A stretch of DNA of 64,000 nucleotides, taken from positions 1 through 64,000 of the forward strand of contig NZ_JAIZZH010000007.1 in the NCBI RefSeq assembly GCF_020421205.1, in the 5' to 3' direction. Origin of the DNA: Hymenobacter pini (GTDB lineage: Bacteria > Bacteroidota > Bacteroidia > Cytophagales > Hymenobacteraceae). A program made the position numbers and the translations under genes. Positions 54,395-63,019 of the stretch are shown in pieces; the first letter of the stretch is position 1, and every line of letters begins with the position of its first letter. The notes under the pieces were generated by a model. It was given only the letters and a program-made list of their open reading frames with translations. It was not told where the DNA came from and searched no databases.

Positions 54395-55735
54395 TTATAA
54401 AATCCGGAGCTGATCGGCGTGAATGAAGGGGGAGCCGGCCAGCCGCCCTGCACGGGGACCATTTTCCAGGTTGAGCACGCCCCGGGGGCAGGCCGTGGCG
54501 CAGAGGCCGCAGCCCACGCAGGCCGCCCGCACGATGGGCTCACCGCGCTGGGCGTACTGCTTCACGTCGATGCCCATCTCGCAGGCGTTGGAGCAGTTGC
54601 CGCAGGAGATACACTGCCCGCCGTTGGTGCTGATGCGGAAGCGCGAGAAGTGCTTTTGCAGCAACCCCAGATAAGCGGCCATCGGGCAGCCGAAGCGGCA
54701 CCACACCCGCGCGCCCATGAGCGGGTAGAAGCCCACCCCGATTACCCCCGAAAACACGCTGCCAATCACAAAGCCGTAGAACTGGCCCAGCGGCCCCGTA
54801 ACCCCATCCAGCGCGGGCACTGCGCCCGAGGCCCCCAGCCAAAGCAGCACCGTGAGCAGGGTTATCAGCCCCAGAATGGGGTATATGAGGCGCACCTCCC
54901 AGCGCCAGGCCTGCCGGCTTTTGTCGGAGAGGTGGCGGTAGGCATCACCGGCGGTTTCGGCCAGGCCGCCGCAGCCGCACACCCAGGAGCAGTACCAGCG
55001 CTTGCCAAAAAAGTACGTGAGTATCGGCGTAGCCACGAAGGTCATCACCACGCCCCAGAATACCATGAATACGCCCAGCCCGCCACTTTGCAGCAGCTGG
55101 CCCACAGTGCCTGGAAACAGGTAGTCGTACTTCAGGGGCCAGAAATAGGAGAAATAGTATTCGGGCTGCTGCAGGGCCAGCAGCAGTCCCGGCAACAGAA
55201 AGCTGAACCCTAGCTGGAAGAACATGACCGACACCGTGCGCGCCAGGTGGTAGCGCGAAAACCGGTACTTCCACAGCGCCCGACCACCCAGCACCAGCAC
55301 CGCCAGCGTATAAAAGGTACCGTAGAGAAACCACTGGTCGGCCGTTCGGTGCCGCAGCGTTTGGCTTAGCGGGTCCAGCGCCCGGATCAGATTTTCGAGC
55401 AGCCAAGGAAACCAGTACAGCACCACGTAGAAGCCTGTAAGGGCCACGCCCGTAGCCCAGGCCACGGCCCCGCGGCTGGTGCTGGCCTGCCGCCATAGGT
55501 CGTGGGGGTGCCAGCCGGGCGCAGTACGCCCAAAAGTCAGCCAAGCCCAGCCCAGGGCACCGCCGCTCAGCAGCGCCAGCGCCAGGTACAAACTCAGCCG
55601 CGCCCGGCCGGGGTCGGCATCGGCGGCGGCGGCCACCAGCGCCAGCAGGCCCAAAGCCACGGCGGCCAGGGCAGGCTTTTCGCCGGCGGGCGTAGCGGCC
55701 GGTGGGGGCTGGGTGAGGAACAGGGAATCGGACAT
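54395..55735 (-). CDS. NosR/NapH-like polyferredoxin membrane protein
   Basis: A 446-residue membrane protein with about nine TM helices and two 4Fe-4S binding modules in the C-terminal part. CSWVCGCGG and CRFGCPMAAYLGL are the two loop cysteine motifs of the NosR/NapH/CcoG type; CISCGNCSNACEMG and CVGCGLCATACPRGVLNLEN are ferredoxin motifs. It should carry electrons across the membrane, probably with the FAD reductase downstream-oriented beside it. Start at 55735 (MSDSLF). It lies 103 bases after the FAD reductase in the same direction. Confidence 0.88.
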   Translation of the reverse strand: MSDSLFLTQPPPAATPAGEKPALAAVALGLLALVAAAADADPGRARLSLYLALALLSGGALGWAWLTFGRTAPGWHPHDLWRQASTSRGAVAWATGVALTGFYVVLYWFPWLLENLIRALDPLSQTLRHRTADQWFLYGTFYTLAVLVLGGRALWKYRFSRYHLARTVSVMFFQLGFSFLLPGLLLALQQPEYYFSYFWPLKYDYLFPGTVGQLLQSGGLGVFMVFWGVVMTFVATPILTYFFGKRWYCSWVCGCGGLAETAGDAYRHLSDKSRQAWRWEVRLIYPILGLITLLTVLLWLGASGAVPALDGVTGPLGQFYGFVIGSVFSGVIGVGFYPLMGARVWCRFGCPMAAYLGLLQKHFSRFRISTNGGQCISCGNCSNACEMGIDVKQYAQRGEPIVRAACVGCGLCATACPRGVLNLENGPRAGRLAGSPFIHADQLRIL

Positions 55736-55837
55736 ATGCACTGCAATGAAAAAGTAATACTGCACTGCCAGGGTGAGGCGTCCGGCTAAAGCAGCTTGTG
55801 CAACCTAAAAAGTAACCTTCCGGAAGTCATGTCCGGG

Positions 55838-57157
55838 TCACCACAGCCCTTTACGGCGGGGCTTACCCACCGTAATAGCCGGAAATTGCCGGGTAAACTC
55901 GCGCCGGATGGTGGACTCGTGCTGCCGCACAAACTCGGGGTCGAAGTTGGCCGCCGCCAGCTGGGCCAGCACGGTGCCGATGGGAGTCTCCTCGCGCAGC
56001 CAACGCTCCCATACATCCTGGCGCTGGCGCAGGCCTAGGGCGTTGACGCCCGTCACGGCCTGGTCGGCCTCCCGGAAGTTAAGGCGCAGCAGGTGCTTGC
56101 CGTTGGGATGCTGCCAGCAGAAGCTGGCAATGCCGGCCACCGGCTGGGCGGGCACGCGGCCGTAAGTCTGGTATTCGAGGTCAAAGAACTTGGCCGAGTT
56201 GAACCACTGGCCGCGCCGGTAGGGAGTGGGCTGGCCGCAGAGGGTTTGAGCCACAGTTTCGCCCTGCATGCGGCCAGTGTACCAGAGCTGCTCCACGGCT
56301 ACCTCGTCGGGGGCTGGCTGGCGGTGCTGGGCGCAGTCGCCGGCCGCGTACACGCCGGGGGCGCTGGTTTCGAGCAGCTCGTTTACCAGAATGCCCCGGT
56401 CGGTGTCGAGCCCGGCGGCGTGGGCCAGCGTAAGGTTAGGCTGCACGCCGGTAGCTACTCCTACCCACTCAGCGGGCAGCTCCTGGCCAGTAGTGGTCCG
56501 CACCGCTCGCACGCGGCCCCGGGCATCGCCCAGCACCTCACTCACCTCAGTGCTTACCCGAACATCGATACCGTGACGACGGATGTGCGCCGTCAGCAGC
56601 GCCGATTCGGCGGGGGGCAGCACTGACTGCCAGTAGCGGGCTTCGCGTACTAGCCACGTGACGTGGATGCCGCGCGAGTGCAGCATTTCAGCCAGTTCCA
56701 CGCCGATAAGGCCTCCACCCACCACTATGGCGCGGCCGATGCTCTGGGTGTCGCAGCTCATGCGCTCCAGGTCGGGCAGGCCGATGAAGCCCTGCACGCC
56801 GGCCAGCGGTAGGCCGGGCCAGGCGGGCAGGCGCGCCACCGAGCCGGTAGCCAGCAGCAGCTTATCGTAGGCCAGGGCCGGGCCAGTGGCCAGCTGCACG
56901 GTGCGGGCGGCGGTGTCCACCCCGGTGGCTTCGGCGTGTACCAACTCCAGCCGGTTTTCCGCCCAGAACCAGTCCTCATAGGGCTTCGTATCGGCGTAGC
57001 GCAAATGACCCAGGTATAGGTACATAAGCGCCGGGCGCGAGTAGTGGTGCGCGCTTTCTGCCGACACCAGCGTGATACGGGCGGCCGGCGCCAGCCCCCG
57101 CGCGGTAATGGCGGCCGTAACGCCCGTGATGCCGTTGCCAATGATAACGAGGTGCAT
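55838..57157 (-). CDS. FAD-dependent NAD(P)H oxidoreductase (NirB/rubredoxin-reductase-like)
   Basis: A 439-residue flavoprotein. IIGNGITGVTAA binds FAD, YDKLLLATGS and VVGGGLIGVELAEML (NAD) follow, and GVYAAGDCAQ is the FAD C-terminal loop. The N-terminal layout HHYSRPALMYLYLGHL is that of nitrite/rubredoxin reductase-like enzymes. An additional C-terminal domain of about 120 residues is not recognised. It probably gives electrons to the adjacent polyferredoxin, perhaps for an arsenical reduction or the fatty-acid hydroxylase. Confidence 0.87.
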   Translation of the reverse strand: MHLVIIGNGITGVTAAITARGLAPAARITLVSAESAHHYSRPALMYLYLGHLRYADTKPYEDWFWAENRLELVHAEATGVDTAARTVQLATGPALAYDKLLLATGSVARLPAWPGLPLAGVQGFIGLPDLERMSCDTQSIGRAIVVGGGLIGVELAEMLHSRGIHVTWLVREARYWQSVLPPAESALLTAHIRRHGIDVRVSTEVSEVLGDARGRVRAVRTTTGQELPAEWVGVATGVQPNLTLAHAAGLDTDRGILVNELLETSAPGVYAAGDCAQHRQPAPDEVAVEQLWYTGRMQGETVAQTLCGQPTPYRRGQWFNSAKFFDLEYQTYGRVPAQPVAGIASFCWQHPNGKHLLRLNFREADQAVTGVNALGLRQRQDVWERWLREETPIGTVLAQLAAANFDPEFVRQHESTIRREFTRQFPAITVGKPRRKGLW

Positions 57158-57514
57158 AAGCCGCAAATAAACGCCAAAACACGGTGGTGGTCGGTTCCGT
57201 TGGTCCGGTACCTACGGAGAAAACCGCGCCGACCGATTGCCCAGCACGGTTGCTAGCTTACATTAAAGCCATCTGGCAACTTAGTTTACCCAGCCATTCC
57301 CGCAACAGCGAGGTGATGACTGCACATACGGCAGCTTCAGGCAACGCCATGACCGTGGGCTGGTCACGGCGGTAGGTAGTCAGGCCGGCGGCCGTGGGGC
57401 GGCGAATGATATCTTTGAGCAGGATTTCCAACGAAGCCTGAAGAGTGAGCGACGCACCTCGACTTTCAGGCTTCTGCAGAAGTCTTTGGGCTTTTCCAAC
57501 CAGCTTCCCCCTAA
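57158..57514. other. 357-base region without a supported gene
   Basis: Between divergent units. A minus-strand frame is open from about 57480 to 57263 with plausible composition (LLKDIIRRPTAAGLTTYRRD) but no ATG and no known family. No promoter consensus was found. Confidence 0.3.
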
Positions 57515-58234
57515 TTGGCTTTGTCGTCTTTTCCAGTCACCCTTCCGCGTATTGGCGTGCTCATTCCAGCCCACAATGAGGCGCGCTCTATCGGGCTGGT
57601 GCTAAGCGAAATTCCGGCCGGCCTGGTGCGAGAAGTAGTGGTGGTCGATAATGCCTCGACCGACGATACGGCCGCCGCCGCCCGCGCCGCCGGGGCCACC
57701 GTGGTAGTGGAGCCGCGCCCCGGCTACGGTCAGGCCTGCCTGGCCGGGCTGGCCTATTACGCCGCCCAGCCCGCTACCACCACCCCGGAAATCATCGTGT
57801 TTCTGGATGGGGACCACTCCGATTTTCCGGCCGATATGCCCGCCCTGCTGGCTCCCCTGCTGAGCAACTCGGCCGAAATGGTTATCGGCTCCCGGGCGCT
57901 GGGCCAGCGCGAGCGGGGTGCCTTGCTGCCGCAACAGCGCTTTGGCAACTGGCTGGCGGCTAGCCTACTGCGCCTGCGCTACGGTGGCACCACTACCGAC
58001 CTGGGGCCGTTTCGGGCCATCCGGGCCGAAGCGCTGGCCCGGCTCAGCATGACCGATACCAACTACGGCTGGACAGTGGAGATGCAGGTAAAAGCCGCCC
58101 GCCTGGGTTTGCGCGTGGTGGAAGTGCCCGTGCGCTACCGCCGCCGCATTGGGGTGAGCAAGGTATCGGGTACCGTGCGCGGCACCCTGGGGGCGGGTTA
58201 TAAAATTCTGTGGACCATCTTTAAATACTGGTAA
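57515..58234 (+). CDS. DPM1-like glycosyltransferase family 2
   Basis: A 239-residue soluble GT2 enzyme like dolichyl/polyprenyl-phosphate mannosyltransferase: GVLIPAHNEARSIGLVLSEI, VVVDNASTDDT, VFLDGDHSDFPADM (DxD) and RRIGVSKVSGTVRG near the end. It should charge a polyprenyl or lipid phosphate with a sugar. The start codon appears to be TTG; no ATG lies near. It is followed by a TTG-started GT-C gene 13 bases later, forming a donor/acceptor pair. Confidence 0.88.
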   Translation: MALSSFPVTLPRIGVLIPAHNEARSIGLVLSEIPAGLVREVVVVDNASTDDTAAAARAAGATVVVEPRPGYGQACLAGLAYYAAQPATTTPEIIVFLDGDHSDFPADMPALLAPLLSNSAEMVIGSRALGQRERGALLPQQRFGNWLAASLLRLRYGGTTTDLGPFRAIRAEALARLSMTDTNYGWTVEMQVKAARLGLRVVEVPVRYRRRIGVSKVSGTVRGTLGAGYKILWTIFKYW

Positions 58235-58247
58235 TTCGTCTGTTCTC

Positions 58248-59636
58248 TTGCCAACTTCTATTCCACCCTTTTCATGGCGGCAGACCAGTCAGCTGGCAGC
58301 CCTGCTACTGACAGGAGTTGCATACTGGGGGCTGGCCTACGCCACGCCGCGCCCCCAATTCGGGCAGGTGCTGGGGTTGTTTGCGGTGGCCGGCGCGGCC
58401 TATGCCTGGCTGCTGCACACCCGGTTGCCGTTGCGCTGGGGCCTGGGGGCCGCCCTGGCATTCCGGCTGCTGTGGCTGCCGGCTACGCCGGCGCTGAGCG
58501 ACGATTTTTATCGCTTCCGCTGGGACGGGCTGCTGGTGAGCCACGGGCACAACCCCTTTGCCGAAACGCCCCGGCAGCTGCTGACCACCCCGCCCGCCGA
58601 CTCGGCCTCCCTACCCCTGCCCACCCTGCGCCGCCTGCTCCCGCAGCTTAACTCGCCCGCTTATTTCTCGGTGTATCCGCCCGTGTGCCAGGCGTTGTAC
58701 GGCGCGGCGGCCTGGCTTTATCCGACCTCCCAAACCGGCTTTTTAGGGGTAGTGCGCCTAGCACTGCTGCTGGCCGATGCCGGCGCGGCGGCGTTGCTGC
58801 TGTGGCTGCTGCCGCGGGCCGGCTGGCCGGCCCGCCGGTCCCTGGCCTACCTGCTTCATCCGCTGGTTATAGTGGAAACCATCGGCAACGTACACATGGA
58901 AGGCGTGGTGGTGTGCTTTCTGCTGCTGACGGGTGCACTGCTGACACGCCGCCGCACCCGGCTGGCCGCCGGAGCGCTAGCGTTGGCTGTGGTCACTAAG
59001 CTGCTGCCGCTGCTCACGCTGCCGCTGCTGGCCCGGCATCTGGGCTGGCGGCGCTTCGCCTGGTTTTGGATTGTATTAGCGGCTGCCGTGGGGGCAGTGT
59101 TTCTGCCTTTTCTGTCGTGGGACTTGCTGCTGCACATCGCCCAAAGCCTGGACTTATACTTTCAGCGCTTCGAGTTTAATGCCAGCGTGTTCTACCTGCT
59201 GCGGGCAGCCGGCCAGTGGCTGCTGGGCTATGATGTAGTGGGCACGCTGGGTCCCTTGCTGGGATTAGGGGCAGCGGGCTGCACGCTGTGGCTGGCGCGG
59301 CGGGCGGGGAGGCCGGCCCTGGAAGCGCTGCCGCACTGGCTGCTGCTCACGCTCAGCGGCTACTTTGCGCTGGCCACGGTGGTGCATCCCTGGTACCTGG
59401 TGCCGCTGGTGGCGCTAAGCTGCTTTTCGCCACTACGCTACGCGCGGGTGTGGGCGGGCCTAGCCGTACTTTCGTACGCAGCCTACCGCACGTCGGCGTA
59501 CACCGAAAGCGGTTCGCTGCTGGTCCTGGAATACGGGATAGTGCTGATCTGGGCCGTTGCCGAGTACCACCTAGGTCGCTGGCCGGGGCTGCGCCCTACT
59601 GCCCGCCGCCTGGCCCGGAATTCCCGCGCCAAGTAG
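58248..59636 (+). CDS. GT-C membrane mannosyltransferase-like protein
   Basis: A 462-residue integral membrane protein with about 11-12 TM helices. LSDDFYRFRWDGLLVSHGHNPF in the first large periplasmic loop has the acidic pair typical of GT-C enzymes that use polyprenyl-phosphate sugars. HPLVIVETIGNVHMEGVVV and HPWYLVPLVAL are other conserved parts. The gene directly upstream (DPM1-like) probably makes its donor. The start is TTG. Its 3' end overlaps the convergent gene by 41 bases. Confidence 0.83.
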   Translation: MPTSIPPFSWRQTSQLAALLLTGVAYWGLAYATPRPQFGQVLGLFAVAGAAYAWLLHTRLPLRWGLGAALAFRLLWLPATPALSDDFYRFRWDGLLVSHGHNPFAETPRQLLTTPPADSASLPLPTLRRLLPQLNSPAYFSVYPPVCQALYGAAAWLYPTSQTGFLGVVRLALLLADAGAAALLLWLLPRAGWPARRSLAYLLHPLVIVETIGNVHMEGVVVCFLLLTGALLTRRRTRLAAGALALAVVTKLLPLLTLPLLARHLGWRRFAWFWIVLAAAVGAVFLPFLSWDLLLHIAQSLDLYFQRFEFNASVFYLLRAAGQWLLGYDVVGTLGPLLGLGAAGCTLWLARRAGRPALEALPHWLLLTLSGYFALATVVHPWYLVPLVALSCFSPLRYARVWAGLAVLSYAAYRTSAYTESGSLLVLEYGIVLIWAVAEYHLGRWPGLRPTARRLARNSRAK

Positions 59637-60234
59637 CCAGATCCCGGGCCGAGTCCACGTCGTGCAGGGTGGACAAGAGGGCTACGCGCAACCCAAGGCG
59701 GGCGGCATCGGCCAGGGTGTCGGGCAAAACGCTGGCGGTGCTCCATTCCTTGTTGGCGAACAGCTCGGGATGCAGCCGGTTCATGCCCAGCAGGTAATAC
59801 CCGCCGTCATCGGCCGGCCCCACCACCAGATCGTGGGTTAGCAGCTCGTCAAAGGCCCGCCGGAGCAGGTCGGCGCTCAGGCCGGGGCAGTCGGTGCCCA
59901 TGATGACGACCCGGCCCGCGCCCGCCGCCAGGGTTTCGCGGAAGGCTTGGCTCATCCGTTCGCCCAGTGAGCCGGCGGCCGGCTGCACGCGCCAGGGAAA
60001 GCCCGGCCACTCCGGCCGCGGCCGGGTTGGGTCGGCCCCGGCCGGGGCCTCCGCCAGCCACACCGTGGTGGGCACCTGCGCCGCCGTTACCGCCGCCGCC
60101 GAAAGGGCCAGCAGCTCGCGGTACACGGCCAGGGCCGCCTCGGCGCCGATGCCGGCGGCCAAGCGGGTTTTAACGCGCCCCAACTCCGGCTCGCGGGCAA
60201 AAACTATCAGGTGAGAAGGCAGAGCGGTGGACAT
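59596..60234 (-). CDS. TIGR04282-type arsenosugar biosynthesis nucleotidyl/glycosyltransferase
   Basis: A 212-residue GT-A fold transferase of the MobA/CofC type. LIVFAREPELGRVKTRLAAGI, GDLGERM-like segment AGSLGERMSQAF, VIMGTDCPGLSADLLRRA and VVGPADDGGYYLLGM are its hallmarks. This family accompanies ArsS and TIGR04283 enzymes and may make the activated sugar. The 3' 41 bases are shared in antisense with the GT-C gene. It lies 64 bases after the second TIGR04283 gene on the same strand. Confidence 0.92.
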   Translation of the reverse strand: MSTALPSHLIVFAREPELGRVKTRLAAGIGAEAALAVYRELLALSAAAVTAAQVPTTVWLAEAPAGADPTRPRPEWPGFPWRVQPAAGSLGERMSQAFRETLAAGAGRVVIMGTDCPGLSADLLRRAFDELLTHDLVVGPADDGGYYLLGMNRLHPELFANKEWSTASVLPDTLADAARLGLRVALLSTLHDVDSARDLATWRGNSGPGGGQ

Positions 60235-60298
60235 AAGCGGGCAGGGTAACGGGAAAAGCAGGGCGGCAAGATACGGCTGCCGGCCCTGAAATCGGCGG

Positions 60299-60997
60299 CT
60301 ACAGCTTCCCCTGCCGGATGAGCCGGCGGTACAGCTGCACCAAGCGGTGCTGCGGCACGCCCAGCTTGTAGAGCACCACCAGCAGAGTGAAAATTCCCTG
60401 CAGCCGGAAAACCCCGTTTGCCAGGTACTTGCGCGCCGAGGTGGTCACTGCGCGGGGCAGTAGCCGAAACGTCCCCTCCGCCCGTAGGCGGGCCACCAGC
60501 TCCTGATCTTCCATCACCAGCAACTCTTCGCGGTAGCCCCCGAGGCCGGCAAACAAGTCGCGGCGCACGAACAGGCTTTGGTCGCCGAACCGCACGATTG
60601 TGAACGGTAGCCGGGTGCACCAAGCGCTGAACCGCAAAAACCAGTGTGAATGATCGAAAGCCAGCCGGTAGCAGCCCGCCCCGTACCCCTGCGCCACGGC
60701 CCGTCGCACCTCAGCCGCAAAGCCGGGCGGCGGGTAAGAGTCGGCGTGCAGAAAATACAGCACCTCGCCCTGGGCCTGCCGGGCACCATGGTTGAGTTGG
60801 GCGGCGCGGCCTTTGCGGGGGCTGACCAGCACCGTGGCTCCGGCCTGCCGGGCCAGGGCCGCGGTATCGTCGGCACTGCCCCCATCCACCACCAGCACTT
60901 CCAGAGCGTCATCGGGGTCCGTAGCCTGGCGCAGGTAGCCGAGCAGGGCGGTGATGGCTTCGGCCTCGTTATACGTTGGGATGATGATGCTGATCAT
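60299..60997 (-). CDS. TIGR04283-type arsenosugar biosynthesis glycosyltransferase (copy B)
   Basis: A 232-residue GT2 enzyme. ISIIIPTYNEAEAITALLGYL, VVDGGSADDTAALA, PRKGRAAQLNHGA and YFLHADSYPP mirror copy A (48742-49431) at clearly lower identity than a recent duplication. Start at 60997; an upstream in-frame extension to 61138 is rejected as it lacks similarity. It is followed by the TIGR04282 gene on the same strand. The two copies suggest two successive sugar additions or different substrates. Confidence 0.92.
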   Translation of the reverse strand: MISIIIPTYNEAEAITALLGYLRQATDPDDALEVLVVDGGSADDTAALARQAGATVLVSPRKGRAAQLNHGARQAQGEVLYFLHADSYPPPGFAAEVRRAVAQGYGAGCYRLAFDHSHWFLRFSAWCTRLPFTIVRFGDQSLFVRRDLFAGLGGYREELLVMEDQELVARLRAEGTFRLLPRAVTTSARKYLANGVFRLQGIFTLLVVLYKLGVPQHRLVQLYRRLIRQGKL

Positions 60998-61181
60998 CAG
61001 GCTGGGAGTTGGTAATTGACGAGGGCTGGCACTACGGCCGGTCAGCGGTAAAGGGAAAAACATTCGTATACCTGCCCGGCAACGCGCCCCAAGGTACGCC
61101 GCAGCCAGGGACCCGTTGCCCGGCCGGCTGCGTATCACCGCGTCCGCCCTTTGTTTCCTTTTACCTTTTTACGCCGTTCCC

Positions 61182-62063
61182 ATGCCCGTTTTTCCGGTTT
61201 CGCATCCGTTCCTCAAGCGCTTCGACCGCTGGGCCACGCCGGCCCTGGCGCTGGTGGGCCTGGGGCTACTGCTGCTCGAAACCCGCCACCCGCTGCGGCG
61301 GCGCACCCGCCCGCGCCCCGAGCGCTGGCTCCGCAATGCCGTGCTGGCCGCCCCCTCGCTGCCCGCCGCCCGCCTCACGCTGCTGCCCGCCATGGTGGGC
61401 CTGGCCCAGCTCGCCACCCTGCACTACTCGGCCCGGCAGCTGGCCCGCCTGCCGGCTCCTTTGCGCCTCGGCCTCGAAGTGTTGGTGCTCGACTATCTGG
61501 CCTACAGCTGGCACCGGCTGCTGCACGCGCCCCTGCTGTGGCGCCTGCACCGCGTGCACCACAACGACCTCGACATGGACCTTACCACGGCTTGGCGCTT
61601 TCACTTTGGCGAGATGCTGGCCAGCATTCCGTACCGGGCGGGGCTGCCGGCGCTGCTGGGCATCCGGCCGGCCACGGTGCTGGCCTACGAGGCCGTGTTT
61701 GAGGCCTGCGCGGCCTTTCATCACAGCAACTGGCGCCTGCCACTGGCCGTGGAGCGCCAATTGGTACGGGTGCTCGTTACGCCGCGGGCGCACGGCATCC
61801 ACCACTCGGTGGTGCACCGCGAGTCGCAGAGCAACTTCGGGGTTGTGCTCACGCTCTGGGATTCGCTGCACCGCACCCTGCGCCTGAACGTGCCCCAGCA
61901 GGCCCTCACCATCGGCGTACCCGCCTACCCCGACCCCGCCCGCCAGACCGTGGCGCAGCTTCTGGCTTTGCCGCTTACCCCAACTGAGCCCTGGGCGCGC
62001 CCCGACGGCACGGTGCCCGCCCGGCCGGCCCCGGCCGGGCCCCGGGAGCAGTTGCACGAGTAG
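61182..62063 (+). CDS. Fatty acid hydroxylase/sterol desaturase family di-iron enzyme
   Basis: A 293-residue membrane enzyme with the eight-histidine signature: HRLLH, HRVHH, FHHSN and HGIHHSVVH. Four hydrophobic segments surround these. The family hydroxylates or desaturates fatty acids or sterols using O2 and two irons, which would need electron donors such as the nearby flavoprotein and polyferredoxin. Its presence in an arsenosugar locus suggests processing of the lipid part of an arsenolipid. The start at 61182 was chosen over 61116. Confidence 0.9.
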   Translation: MPVFPVSHPFLKRFDRWATPALALVGLGLLLLETRHPLRRRTRPRPERWLRNAVLAAPSLPAARLTLLPAMVGLAQLATLHYSARQLARLPAPLRLGLEVLVLDYLAYSWHRLLHAPLLWRLHRVHHNDLDMDLTTAWRFHFGEMLASIPYRAGLPALLGIRPATVLAYEAVFEACAAFHHSNWRLPLAVERQLVRVLVTPRAHGIHHSVVHRESQSNFGVVLTLWDSLHRTLRLNVPQQALTIGVPAYPDPARQTVAQLLALPLTPTEPWARPDGTVPARPAPAGPREQLHE

Positions 62064-62185
62064 CGCGGAGCCCGCCATAAGCGCGGGCGACGTGGTTTCT
62101 CCAAGAAGACCAGTGGCCTCGCTTAGCCCATTCTCACGCGCAATCGGAGCCTCATTCCTTACCCTTGGTGGTGCAGGCCTGCTTG

Positions 62186-63019
62186 CTACGGCAACGTGAT
62201 GGGCCGGCCTTGCACAGCCTTCTCGGCCGCCGGCAAAATGTCACAGTTGTCCCAGATGCCCGTCAGCAGCGTTTGCGCGTAGGAGTCCGGGAGCCCATTG
62301 GTCTGCATCAGCTGATGGGCCTGGCCGTTGTCGTAGGTGAAGGCGTGGAAGGAGTAGCTGAACCGGCCATCGGCATCATCGAGCAGCAGGTACCACACGC
62401 GAGGAGTGCCATCATTGGCGGGCATGCCAATCACGCCCGCGTTCAGCCAGCAGTGCCCGGCGCGCTCATCCACGAAGGGCAGGCCGGCGTGGCCGGAGAG
62501 TATCACCGTCGCTCCGGTTGCGGCGAAGCTGGCTTCCTTCACCGGCCAGGGAGTGGAGGCAAACACGAAATCGGCAATGCCGGTGGCCGCCCCGTGCAGC
62601 ACGGCCACCGGCTGGCCGGCGTACCGGAAAGCGAGTTGGAGCGGCAACGTGCTCAGCCAGGCCACCGAGCCGGGCGACAGACTCCGTACCGCGTACGGAA
62701 ACCAGGCCCGGGACAATACATCGCACCGGCTGCCCTCAGCAAAGTTACAGCCGCAGTCGTCTTCGCCCCGGATGATGTTCTGCTCCACGTTACCCTGGAT
62801 GGCGTGCACGCCCCAGTCTTTTACAAATTGCACCGCGGCCTCGGGTTGGGCGCAGTAACCCACAATGTCGCCGGTACAGATGATGTTGCTCGCCGGAATT
62901 TGCAGCCGGTCGGCAATGGCTTTGAGCGCCTCCAGTGCCTGCAGGTTTGAGTAGGGGCCGCCGAACACGAGCAGCCGGCCACTGCGCGGGCCGAGGTCGG
63001 TGGGAACAGGATTATCCAT
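62186..63019 (-). CDS. Degenerate metallophosphoesterase-like protein of the arsenosugar locus
   Basis: A 277-residue paralogue of the phosphoesterase at 42627-43400. Aligned motif by motif: SDVHGN becomes GGPYSN; GDLVGYAP becomes GDIVGYCA; GNYDQ becomes GNVEQ; HGS becomes HGA; GHTHKPY becomes GHAGLPF. The CGC motif is retained (DDCGCNFAEG). At least four metal-ligand residues are lost, so it is probably a catalytically dead but structured protein. The retained cysteines suggest binding of arsenic or partner. It starts with an 8-base overlap with the symporter gene. Confidence 0.85.
   Translation of the reverse strand: MDNPVPTDLGPRSGRLLVFGGPYSNLQALEALKAIADRLQIPASNIICTGDIVGYCAQPEAAVQFVKDWGVHAIQGNVEQNIIRGEDDCGCNFAEGSRCDVLSRAWFPYAVRSLSPGSVAWLSTLPLQLAFRYAGQPVAVLHGAATGIADFVFASTPWPVKEASFAATGATVILSGHAGLPFVDERAGHCWLNAGVIGMPANDGTPRVWYLLLDDADGRFSYSFHAFTYDNGQAHQLMQTNGLPDSYAQTLLTGIWDNCDILPAAEKAVQGRPITLP

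Noticed and set aside
57263..57480. Minus-strand coding region of about 70 residues
   Set aside because: No start codon, no family, no promoter; mentioned only as part of the gene-free stretch.
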